Assembly (NCBI GenBank): GCA_021732585.1
Contig: JAKFUR010000003.1
Location: 1-35,299, forward strand
Reading direction: 5' to 3'
DNA: 35,299 nucleotides
Source: Bacteriovoracaceae bacterium
GTDB lineage: Bacteria; Bdellovibrionota; Bacteriovoracia; Bacteriovoracales; Bacteriovoracaceae
The notes beneath the pieces are model-generated. The model searched no databases and was not told the DNA's origin. It saw only the letters and a program-made list of their open reading frames with translations. The position numbers were made by a program, and so were the translations under genes. This document shows, one piece after another, positions 16,882 to 24,255 of the stretch. Position 1 is the first letter of the stretch; each line of letters begins with the position of its first letter.

Positions 16882-18200
16882 CGTTGGGTCACTCTGAGAT
16901 GAATATTATTAGTCGCACGCAAAGTAATGCCTGCTTCTACGGTTTGTTTTTCCGGCGAAGGCAGGGCCCACTTATACTGACTACAAAGATTAGAAAGAAT
17001 AAGTTTAGCTTCCACTTGCGCAAAAATTTTCCCAATACACATACGTGGCCCAAGCCCAAAAGGGAAATAGGCGCCGGCCTTTACTTTCTCTCGCTCGCCC
17101 GCTAAAAATCTTTCCGGACGAAACGAAAGAGGATCTTGCCAAAAATCTTTCGAGCGCTGGGCAAAAAAGGGCATAAGGAAAACGATGTCGCCTTTTTTAA
17201 GTTCCAGGCCGTTCACATTCACGTTTTTTCCCGCTTGGCGCATGAAAGCCCAAACGGGTGGCCACAAGCGCATGCCTTCATCCATGACAGCAAGATGCAA
17301 GTTCACTTTATTAAAAGAAGCTTCTTGTAGTTTACCGTCTAACCAAAAGGTTTGTGACTCTTGCGCCAAACGTTCCTGGTACTCAGGATGCTTTGCGAGT
17401 TCAATCATGGCCCAGGCCATGCTGTTCGTAATGGTTTCGTGGCCCGCCATAAGAATGGTAATGATCTCATCGCGGATCTGCTGATCGCTCATGCTCTGGC
17501 CGTCTTCATCCTTAGCATCCATCAATATTTGTAGCAGATCATTTGATGCGATGGCGTCTTTCTGGCGACGCTGCTGCAACAAGCTTTCAATCAAACCATC
17601 AAATCGCGCCCTAGCGGCGAAGAACTCACGATGAGAAGGCAGCGGCATCCACATGGGAGGTGACGCCAGTGTGCGCACACGTTTAATCAGAAAATGCATC
17701 ATGAATTCGACATCTTTAAGAAACGTCGGGGCCTCTTTTGAGAGATCCATAGCAAACAAAGTCCGCGCAATAATTTTTAGCGTGAGTTCATTCATCTCAG
17801 AATGAATGTTGACGGTCGACTGATCTTTCCACTGACAATGATCAGTAATAATTTGTTGAATAGAAGGCACGAGATTGTACATGTGTTTCAAACCAAACAC
17901 CGGCCGCATGAGTCGGTTTTGTTTTTTCCACATCTCCCCTTCACTGGTGATCAGACCTTCACCCAAGAGAAGCTTCAGCTTTTTAAACGTGCGGCCTTTC
18001 ACAAAAGAATCCGGCTTCTCTTGCAGAATCGCCATGATGTCATCGGCATGTGATAGCAAATAAGCGCGCTGATGAAGCATGCGCAGTTTTACTCGATGTC
18101 CATACTTCTCATGGCAATCATTCACGAACGCCCACGGATCACCCATGTATTCACGGATGTCACCGAGTACACCGCCTTTATTAGGTCCTTTAATGTCCAC
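16878..18200 (-). CDS. Cytochrome P450
   Basis: Haem-thiolate monooxygenase. With numbering from the GTG at 18200 the landmarks are: C-helix WKKQNR (~91-96), I-helix oxygen-binding AGHET (~252-256), K-helix EGMR (~308-311), PERF (~362-365), and haem-binding FPFGLGPRMCIG with Cys388 as proximal ligand. All key residues are intact. The I- and K-helix pattern resembles the CYP4/CYP102 type that acts on fatty chains, but this is weak evidence of substrate. The start is uncertain: ATG at 18221 or 18260 would lengthen the protein and overlap the previous gene more. GTG 18200 is chosen because AGGAAAGG lies nine bases before it. Third to last step of the leftward arm; no ferredoxin or reductase is encoded nearby, so redox partners must come from elsewhere. 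Confidence 0.93.
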   Translation of the reverse strand: MDIKGPNKGGVLGDIREYMGDPWAFVNDCHEKYGHRVKLRMLHQRAYLLSHADDIMAILQEKPDSFVKGRTFKKLKLLLGEGLITSEGEMWKKQNRLMRPVFGLKHMYNLVPSIQQIITDHCQWKDQSTVNIHSEMNELTLKIIARTLFAMDLSKEAPTFLKDVEFMMHFLIKRVRTLASPPMWMPLPSHREFFAARARFDGLIESLLQQRRQKDAIASNDLLQILMDAKDEDGQSMSDQQIRDEIITILMAGHETITNSMAWAMIELAKHPEYQERLAQESQTFWLDGKLQEASFNKVNLHLAVMDEGMRLWPPVWAFMRQAGKNVNVNGLELKKGDIVFLMPFFAQRSKDFWQDPLSFRPERFLAGEREKVKAGAYFPFGLGPRMCIGKIFAQVEAKLILSNLCSQYKWALPSPEKQTVEAGITLRATNNIHLRVTQR

Positions 18201-20697
18201 TGATTTCAACCTTTCCTGCATCTGCGTCGAGCGTGATCCGCTCCACTCCACGCAGAGCATTCACAGCACCTCGCACTCCCACCAAGGTTGGAATCGAAAG
18301 CTCGCGACCAATAATCGCCGTATGACTTAGCAATGATCCTTTTTCAGAAATAAGTCCCCGGCACTGGCTCATGATATACACCCACGCTGGATCAGTATGC
18401 CGCGTGACGAGAATACAATCACTCAGATCGCCGTACTCCATGGCCTCAGTTGGGCTTTCCAGCACCAGCGGACGTCCACTCACTTTTCCTTGGGCGGCCG
18501 TTTGACCCACGAGATCACCCACATTCACTGCGACAGGAATTGTGGAGAGAGGAAGTTCATCCTTGCCTACCACTAAAAACTCAGCAAAAGGACCTTTAGC
18601 GCTTTGCCAGCCGGCCTTGTCTCTCATGAGTTGAACAAGTTCCTGCTCATTCATTTTTCCTTGAGCGAAAGCGAGATAATCATCCATGCTGGGATTAAAA
18701 AAATCATCGCGCTTGAAAGTGTGAAACGCAGGAAAGTCAGCGCGCAACTGCTCGGCTCCTCGTACCACCATTTCACGAACGAGATTAAAGAACTGCCCAC
18801 GCAACAAACGTGTGTGCTCGCGCCAGTGAATCGAACGTTTGGTCATTTTCCAACACGCCTTCCACGCCCAAAGGCGCCAGCCGGTAAAACTCTCAACGGA
18901 AAACTCCAACTTCTCATGTTTTTGTTGCTCGGCCTTCGTCGAGTGTCGCATAAACTGCATGAGTCGCACAAAATCGCTCGGCGATTGGCGCAGAGTCGGA
19001 CTTTCAAGTTTGAGTTCTTCAAAGGAACGATCCCCATAGCTCGCTAAAAATCCAGCAAGTAGTGTGGCCTCACGTCCCCAACCTTTCTGGCGAAGCTGCT
19101 CCCAAATAGGTCCGTAGATATCTCCCCACAGCTCTGCGTTTTGCGTGACCTCCACCCATGTTGGCCAAAAATCTTCCGGGAGGTCCGCAATCAGTACCTT
19201 AAGGGCCCTGAGTGGTTTAAGAGATTCTACTTCTTCACCCGTCTTCAACATCGGTGCGAGAATTTCTTCTCCTTTACCTTGAGAGGCGAGCAGGGCCGCT
19301 AAGCCTTTCACGCCGATCATGAGAATGACGTCGTTCAGCGCGGTGAGACCAAAGCCCATGGGACGAGCTAGTGTAGAATGAATCAATTGAAAGGTTTCTT
19401 GAGCGCTTCTGGTCGCGTGCACCTTCTCGCGAATAATTTTTTTATGTACTTCAAGGCTTTCGCTGAAACGCGACAGCACGCGATCCTGTGCCAAAATTAG
19501 ACGGATCAATTTTAACAAAGCCTTGATTTGTTCCCAAATTCCAAGTGGTGCCAAAAGCTCCGGCACGTCCATGCCCTCTTTTTTTCCACCGATCATGCGA
19601 TGCCAGTTCTCTATATTCTTTTTACCACCGGGCAGCGCGCTCAAGACAGCGTAGTAATGCTCGAGATCGTAGTAGAGATGATGGCCCACCTCGGCTACCA
19701 GACTTTGGTAGTGTCTCATCAACTCTGCTAAACGCTTTCCCTTGGCCCCCAGCAAAACAGCAGACTCAGCAAACACATTGCGGTAGCCGATTTTCACAAA
19801 ACTCGCCGTGAAAGGAGACACGACTCCTGGATATGACTCCGTGAGATTTGTGTCGGTGTAACTTTTGAGCGGCGGAAACTCCCGCGTGATGGGTCGCACT
19901 TGCAGGAAATAGAGTTGATCTCCTTCATACGCCCATTCCACATCAATAGGATGACCGCGTTTTTTCTCTAAACGCAAAGTCTCTTTGACGAGTTCGTTGA
20001 CTTCGCTTTCGGTCAGACACGGAATCGTTTGTTTCTCACTTGGCACTTCAATGCCGCGAGTTCCGCCTTGCGGATGGGCCCCGAGCGCCGTTTTTTTGTC
20101 AGCGATGCGTTCGATGAGAACTTCTTCCAGGCGCGACACACGCCAATGGTCCGTTTCAACAAGCCCGGACACGACACCCTCACCGACTCCCCAAGCCGCA
20201 TCAATCACCACATCGGCCGTGGGTGCCACCGGAGAACGACTAAAAGCCACACCTGCAACGCGCGGATCAAGCATCTTCTGAATCACCACCGCCATCTTGA
20301 GTTCTTGCGTGATATTTTTTTCTTTGCAGTAGGCCCGCACACGATCACTTTGAATCGCCAGATAAGCATCTTTGATTTTTTCTACGAGCTGATCACGTGT
20401 GACATAGAGAAATGTTTCGAACAGGCCCGCGAAACTCGCGCCTTGCCCATCTTCACCTGTGACCGAAGAGCGCACAGCGAGCCAGCGGGGCTGCCATGAA
20501 TCTACATGCCTAAAAACTTCGACCATGGTTCCTGTGGGAATATCCCCGGTGCGCGCCAGCTCATCACCGATTTCCGTTGGAAGAATCAAAAACGGTGGTA
20601 CACGCTGACCGGCCTCTACCAACGCCAAAAGTTGATGGCCTTTGCCACCCACACTCTCTCGTTCAGCCAATGAGGGAGGGAGAACCGGATGAATCAT
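18190..20697 (-). CDS. PEP-synthase-like dikinase with rifampicin-phosphotransferase architecture
   Basis: 835 residues from ATG 20697, which overlaps the upstream TGA as ATGA. A start at ATG 20757 or 20736 would overlap the previous gene much more. The N-terminal ~300 residues are a PPDK/PEP-synthase ATP-grasp domain (VGGKGHQLLALVEAG near the start; AVRSSVTGEDGQGASFAG). A long central region has no clear relatives. The C-terminal ~80 residues are the swivelling phosphohistidine domain, KGSLLSHTAIIGRE, with His792 as the likely phosphorylated residue. There is no PEP-binding TIM barrel after it, unlike true PEP synthase. This order matches rifampicin phosphotransferase and related enzymes, which use ATP to phosphorylate a small molecule. 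The substrate is probably a cluster intermediate. Part of an overlapped leftward operon. Confidence 0.85.
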   Translation of the reverse strand: MIHPVLPPSLAERESVGGKGHQLLALVEAGQRVPPFLILPTEIGDELARTGDIPTGTMVEVFRHVDSWQPRWLAVRSSVTGEDGQGASFAGLFETFLYVTRDQLVEKIKDAYLAIQSDRVRAYCKEKNITQELKMAVVIQKMLDPRVAGVAFSRSPVAPTADVVIDAAWGVGEGVVSGLVETDHWRVSRLEEVLIERIADKKTALGAHPQGGTRGIEVPSEKQTIPCLTESEVNELVKETLRLEKKRGHPIDVEWAYEGDQLYFLQVRPITREFPPLKSYTDTNLTESYPGVVSPFTASFVKIGYRNVFAESAVLLGAKGKRLAELMRHYQSLVAEVGHHLYYDLEHYYAVLSALPGGKKNIENWHRMIGGKKEGMDVPELLAPLGIWEQIKALLKLIRLILAQDRVLSRFSESLEVHKKIIREKVHATRSAQETFQLIHSTLARPMGFGLTALNDVILMIGVKGLAALLASQGKGEEILAPMLKTGEEVESLKPLRALKVLIADLPEDFWPTWVEVTQNAELWGDIYGPIWEQLRQKGWGREATLLAGFLASYGDRSFEELKLESPTLRQSPSDFVRLMQFMRHSTKAEQQKHEKLEFSVESFTGWRLWAWKACWKMTKRSIHWREHTRLLRGQFFNLVREMVVRGAEQLRADFPAFHTFKRDDFFNPSMDDYLAFAQGKMNEQELVQLMRDKAGWQSAKGPFAEFLVVGKDELPLSTIPVAVNVGDLVGQTAAQGKVSGRPLVLESPTEAMEYGDLSDCILVTRHTDPAWVYIMSQCRGLISEKGSLLSHTAIIGRELSIPTLVGVRGAVNALRGVERITLDADAGKVEISGH

Positions 20698-21566
20698 CCC
20701 CACCAACCCGCGACCAGGAGGAAAATGACGTTCCATAAAATCTGAGCTTCGGCCCATTGCTTAAGAGGCTTATTGATTTTGAGTGTGAACAAAAAGTAGA
20801 TCGAGGGTGCCATGAGGACGAGCTGGATTGCGCCGTAGCTCCAGGACCAAAGCGCTGTTGTTCCCATCTTATGCAATAAGAAGAAAGACGTGGCAGCAAC
20901 AATCGACTGAAAGATGAGTGTGAGACTAACGGCCACTCGCGGTCCCCAGATCTTTGAATAGGTGACGTAGTCATTTTCATCACGGGGTTGCTTAATCTTG
21001 CGAGAGATTTCCCAGTTGGTGAACATGAAGCAGATCGGCAGCAGATAATACGCATCCCGAGTTTCAGTGGCGGTGGTCATGGAGGCCGTCAAAAGATACA
21101 TAAAATGAAAGAGGACAATGGGATGATGGGAATACAACGCTAACGGCAATGAAGCGCGGATCTGCTTTTCGAGACCAAACCAGATCAGCATGAGGTACGA
21201 ATAAAACAAAACCCCGAGGCCCATGCCAAGTACATCTTCGTGCCACACCGACACGGCGATACTGACGGCCACGCAAACCCAACCTAAAACTTTCAGGTCA
21301 CTCTTGAGCACGCGACCCGACGGGAGCGGACGATCGGGAAAAAGTCGGACATCTAATTCGTAATCTTTAAACTCATCCATGACCCGCAAGAGCAGCGAGA
21401 AGAAACAGAGTCCCACACACGCGAGCAGCGTGTGCCACTCGAACTGTTGATCGATTCGTCCCAGGCGCCAGGCCACGGTGAGTACCATGAACCCACACAG
21501 GAATGTTCCGAGCCAGCTGCTGAACGGATACATCTCTTTGAAATAAATCATCCAGCGCTTCAACAT
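20694..21566 (-). CDS. UbiA-family prenyltransferase
   Basis: 290-residue polytopic membrane protein with about eight or nine hydrophobic segments. The two Asp-rich motifs that bind Mg-diphosphate are visible: MDEFKDYELD (63-72, the NDxxDxxxD position, with Asp replacing Asn) followed by DRPLPSGRV (78-86), and a second DENDYVTYSKIWG (~196-208). The family transfers an isoprenoid from a diphosphate to an aromatic, heme, chlorin or glycerol-phosphate acceptor. The acceptor here is unknown. The gene starts 7 bases after the CarS-like gene and ends in an ATGA overlap with the dikinase gene. It lacks the usual ubiquinone or menaquinone gene neighbours, so a housekeeping quinone role is unlikely. 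Confidence 0.85.
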   Translation of the reverse strand: MLKRWMIYFKEMYPFSSWLGTFLCGFMVLTVAWRLGRIDQQFEWHTLLACVGLCFFSLLLRVMDEFKDYELDVRLFPDRPLPSGRVLKSDLKVLGWVCVAVSIAVSVWHEDVLGMGLGVLFYSYLMLIWFGLEKQIRASLPLALYSHHPIVLFHFMYLLTASMTTATETRDAYYLLPICFMFTNWEISRKIKQPRDENDYVTYSKIWGPRVAVSLTLIFQSIVAATSFFLLHKMGTTALWSWSYGAIQLVLMAPSIYFLFTLKINKPLKQWAEAQILWNVIFLLVAGWWG

Positions 21567-21573
21567 AGAGTTC

Positions 21574-22116
21574 TCACAGAGGTTGGCGGCGTAAACCGCA
21601 GGCCCACAAAATTAAATTAACCACCACATGAACGATCGCCCCGAAGAAAAAGAGCACGGTCCACAAAGCACCATCGCCAATGCCAAAAAGGGCATAGACG
21701 ATGATGCAGCCCACGGCCGAGTCGGTCTGATCAAGAAAAGAAAAGAGCCATGGAAAACGCTCGGACGTCTCGCCCGGCTTGATGCCCATGCGGCGTTTGA
21801 CGTAAGAATTTGGTAGCTCAGAAATTACGTAGCCAAGTCCCAAGGCCAGTCCTAATCCCAGCATAGAATGGCCCGTCAGAAGACCTGTATTCCAGAGCGC
21901 ATCTAAGACTTCAGCTGGCCACATTCCCAGCACCGTAAGTAAGGGCATGACAACCACCCCACGCCAGGTCTTGTTTGCTCCTAAAGCCTGCAAATGTAGA
22001 GGGATTTTGAGGAATGAGAAATGATCAAATCTCACCACCAGCATATGCAAAATTCCACCCACGATAAGAGGGAGAATCATGACGACGATTTTTTGCCAAA
22101 ACAGGGGTGCCAGCAT
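21574..22116 (-). CDS. CarS-like CTP:lipid-phosphate cytidylyltransferase
   Basis: 180-residue membrane protein with about five hydrophobic segments. Motifs of the CDP-archaeol synthase (CarS, formerly DUF46) family are clear: GANKTWRG (46-53), SELPNSYVKRRMGI (99-112) and FLDQTDSAVG (127-136). CarS activates a lipid phosphate with CTP to a CDP-lipid before head-group transfer. Bacterial members exist, but most are uncharacterised. It is the first gene of the leftward arm, divergent from a lipid kinase that could supply its phosphorylated substrate. ATG 22116 lacks a clear ribosome site; ATG at 22080 (residue 13) is an alternative start. Confidence 0.8.
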   Translation of the reverse strand: MLAPLFWQKIVVMILPLIVGGILHMLVVRFDHFSFLKIPLHLQALGANKTWRGVVVMPLLTVLGMWPAEVLDALWNTGLLTGHSMLGLGLALGLGYVISELPNSYVKRRMGIKPGETSERFPWLFSFLDQTDSAVGCIIVYALFGIGDGALWTVLFFFGAIVHVVVNLILWACGLRRQPL

Positions 22117-22243
22117 ACCTACAAGTATAGCTAGAAGCGCCCCAAGTGCTAGAAATGACTTAATTAGTCAGGAAGCACTCCGTCCTATGTAAGTATTTCC
22201 AGTTGCCCTCATCCACAGGGCTTTAGGGGCTAGAATCTAACCT
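22117..22243. promoter_or_regulatory. Divergent promoter region of the lipid-like cluster
   Basis: 127 bases between the CarS-like gene (leftward) and the lipid kinase gene (rightward). TAGAAT at 22231-22236 could be a rightward -10 just before ATG 22244, and TATACT (minus, 22129-22124) a leftward -10 just before ATG 22116. Both would give almost leaderless messages, and neither has a clear -35, so these calls are weak. Confidence 0.35.
22145..22179. promoter_or_regulatory. Concentric inverted repeat, candidate operator
   Basis: The inner arms TGACT (22156-22160) and AGTCA (22166-22170) flank TAATT. The outer arms AGTGCT (22145-22150) and AGCACT (22174-22179) are perfect complements centred within one base of the same axis. 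This is the shape of a dimeric-regulator site placed to control both arms of the cluster. A transcribed hairpin is the alternative. Confidence 0.4.
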
Positions 22244-23221
22244 ATGGCTTCTATCGTTTTTTATCACAACTCCAAGGCGGGCCGCGGTGGTCTTCCTCAC
22301 TCAGAGAGTGAGTTGCGTAAATTCTTTTTTCGCCACGATGTGACTTTCCGTTACCCGAAATCTCGCGAAGAACTCCTCACGAGCCTTGATGACGATCTCA
22401 AAACGGGCAAAGAGTATGTTTTCTCAGTCGGTGGTGACGGAACTGCCAACACCATCGCACAAAAACTGCTTCATCAAGAAACACGTTTAATGGTTATTCC
22501 ATCAGGCACCGCCAATGATTTTGCCGGTGGATTGGGTCTTACTCCAAGCATCCGCAAAATTGCCAACGTCTTTCACGCTCAACACACGCGCCTGGTGGAT
22601 GTGATCGAAGTAAACGGTCGCGCTATGGTTTCCAACGGCGGACTCGGGATCGCTGCTATCGTTGCACAGGAAATTAACGAAAAACGAAAGACCGGTCAGA
22701 TTTTTAAGAATCTCATGCACACGTTGGGCAGTGATATCTACGGTTTCACTTTGCTGCAACATCTCATGACAAGACCTTTCCCTCTGCAAGACATTCGAGT
22801 CAGCTCAACTGACGCGCCAGAATTAGACGTGGTGACCAGCCCGCTCATTCTTGTGAATAACCAGCCGCTCCTTGGTGGAAAATTTCGTGTGGCACCGGAA
22901 ACAAATAATACTGACGGAACATTCAACGTCACGGTCTTCCATCATCAAGACAAGATGAGCTTCATTCAATGCATCGTTCGTATTCTTCGCACGGGCATGC
23001 CGGCGCACGGAGAAAATGTAACGACCTTCGAGACCAATAACCTCACTCTTACTCCACTGACCGCAGGGCCCATGAGTTTTTTTGGAGACGGCGAGCAGTT
23101 TACGCATGACACCAGTTACTCCATCCGCCTGGTTCCCCAATGCCTGCGCGTTTGCGCTGTCAATGATCAGATGCTTTATGACTCAGGTCATAACCTGGAA
23201 GAAATTCCGAAGCTCCAATGA
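22244..23221 (+). CDS. Diacylglycerol-kinase-family lipid kinase (YegS/BmrU type)
   Basis: 325 residues, normal for the family. The catalytic nucleotide-binding loop GGDGTAN (63-69) and the PSGTANDF motif (86-93) are intact, and the C-terminal DAGK beta-sandwich includes GGKFRVAPETNNTDGTFNV. These soluble, membrane-associated enzymes phosphorylate lipid alcohols such as diacylglycerol or sphingoid-type lipids with ATP. First gene of the rightward arm. Its TGA overlaps the next ATG (ATGA at 23218-23221). Facing a CarS-like CTP transferase, it could make the lipid phosphate that enzyme uses; that link is inference. There is no strong ribosome site before the ATG. Confidence 0.92.
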   Translation: MASIVFYHNSKAGRGGLPHSESELRKFFFRHDVTFRYPKSREELLTSLDDDLKTGKEYVFSVGGDGTANTIAQKLLHQETRLMVIPSGTANDFAGGLGLTPSIRKIANVFHAQHTRLVDVIEVNGRAMVSNGGLGIAAIVAQEINEKRKTGQIFKNLMHTLGSDIYGFTLLQHLMTRPFPLQDIRVSSTDAPELDVVTSPLILVNNQPLLGGKFRVAPETNNTDGTFNVTVFHHQDKMSFIQCIVRILRTGMPAHGENVTTFETNNLTLTPLTAGPMSFFGDGEQFTHDTSYSIRLVPQCLRVCAVNDQMLYDSGHNLEEIPKLQ

Positions 23222-24255
23222 ATATCCTCCTGACCGGTGCGACTGGTTTTATTGGACGTCGACTCACCCACGCGCTGGCGGCGAAGGGACATAAGATCGG
23301 ACTCCTCATCCGTCCGAGTAGTTTGGCACGCGCTAAGAAAACTTTTCGCGACCTTCCGAATGTTCATTTCATTGAAGCCGATATTTCTCGCAATGATGTG
23401 GTCGTTCGTGTAGCTGGCACCGAAGCAATCCTGCAAGAAACAGATGCGGTCATTCATCTCGCGGGGACCTACGATCTTGCCATCCCACTAGAGGAGGCTT
23501 ACACCAACAACGTCATTGGCACCCAGAACATGGTTTGGTTTGCACAACGTTTGAACCGCTTGCCCTACTTTCATTATATCAGTACCTACGCTGTCAATTC
23601 TCACTGCCAAGGCCATGTGGGAGAAGACCAGATCGATGCCACGAGCAAGCTCGCTGATCATTACGCCCAAACTAAATTGCAGGCCGAAAGCATCGTGCGC
23701 CAAGCTGCTTGGGGTCCAACAAAAGTTCGCATCTATCGTCCAGGTGTGATTGTGGGCGACTCGCTCACAGGAGCGATGGATAAAATTGATGGACCTTATT
23801 TTTTCTTTCGTCTCTTTAATCAGATGAGGAAATGGAAAAGTCTAACTCGCAGGATGCCCTTTTTTCCGATTGTCGGACGGCAGGGAGCACAAGTTCCCTT
23901 GCTGCCTGTTAATATTCTCGCTGACTGGCTTACCACCATGGTGGAAAAACCCAGCGCGCATGAGCTGCGTTCCTATCATTTGGTTTCACAAGAAAATCTC
24001 CTCGTGGAAAATTTTTTGCGCGAGTCACTTAAGGCCTACAGCGTGCCCCTCATGGTTCGTCGTATGCCAGAGACGCGTCTTTTTAATCCCGTCTTGCCGC
24101 TGGTAGGAATTCCACGTGAAGTGGCTCCTTATCTTTACTCAACAGCGAGCTTCTCCCGCGAGCATGTCGACGAAGATTTTCCGAACCTCAAGGCTCCGCT
24201 CTTCAGCGACTACCTCCCAAAGCTGGTAGAAGGTGCGCGGGGGCTTTTCGAATGA
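23218..24255 (+). CDS. NAD(P)-dependent epimerase/dehydratase (extended SDR)
   Basis: 345 residues. The Rossmann motif is at the N-terminus (TGATGFIG, 6-13), and the catalytic pair is visible as HYAQTK with Tyr149 and Lys153; ISTYAV (121-126) contains the usual Ser/Thr position. Extended SDRs of this shape reduce or epimerise sugars, sterol-like substrates or fatty-chain carbonyls. The substrate is not evident. It is joined by ATGA overlaps to the lipid kinase before and the acyl-reductase-like gene after, so it probably acts on the same molecule, for instance reducing a carbonyl made by that reductase. Confidence 0.9.
   Translation: MNILLTGATGFIGRRLTHALAAKGHKIGLLIRPSSLARAKKTFRDLPNVHFIEADISRNDVVVRVAGTEAILQETDAVIHLAGTYDLAIPLEEAYTNNVIGTQNMVWFAQRLNRLPYFHYISTYAVNSHCQGHVGEDQIDATSKLADHYAQTKLQAESIVRQAAWGPTKVRIYRPGVIVGDSLTGAMDKIDGPYFFFRLFNQMRKWKSLTRRMPFFPIVGRQGAQVPLLPVNILADWLTTMVEKPSAHELRSYHLVSQENLLVENFLRESLKAYSVPLMVRRMPETRLFNPVLPLVGIPREVAPYLYSTASFSREHVDEDFPNLKAPLFSDYLPKLVEGARGLFE

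Noticed and set aside
18201-18260. Longer N-terminus of the P450 from ATG 18260
   Set aside because: It would overlap the dikinase gene by 71 bases and has no better ribosome site; GTG 18200 has AGGAAAGG at good spacing.
18604-19047. 147-codon plus-strand frame opposite the dikinase
   Set aside because: It lies entirely within a well-supported gene on the other strand and shows no recognisable protein features.
20029-20499. 156-codon plus-strand frame opposite the dikinase
   Set aside because: Shadow of the ATP-grasp coding region; composition rich in His, Arg and Cys, unlike a real protein here.
20698-20757. Longer N-terminus of the dikinase from ATG 20757
   Set aside because: It lies within the UbiA gene; ATG 20697 gives an ATGA overlap like the other junctions, and the family's GGKG motif is correctly placed from there.
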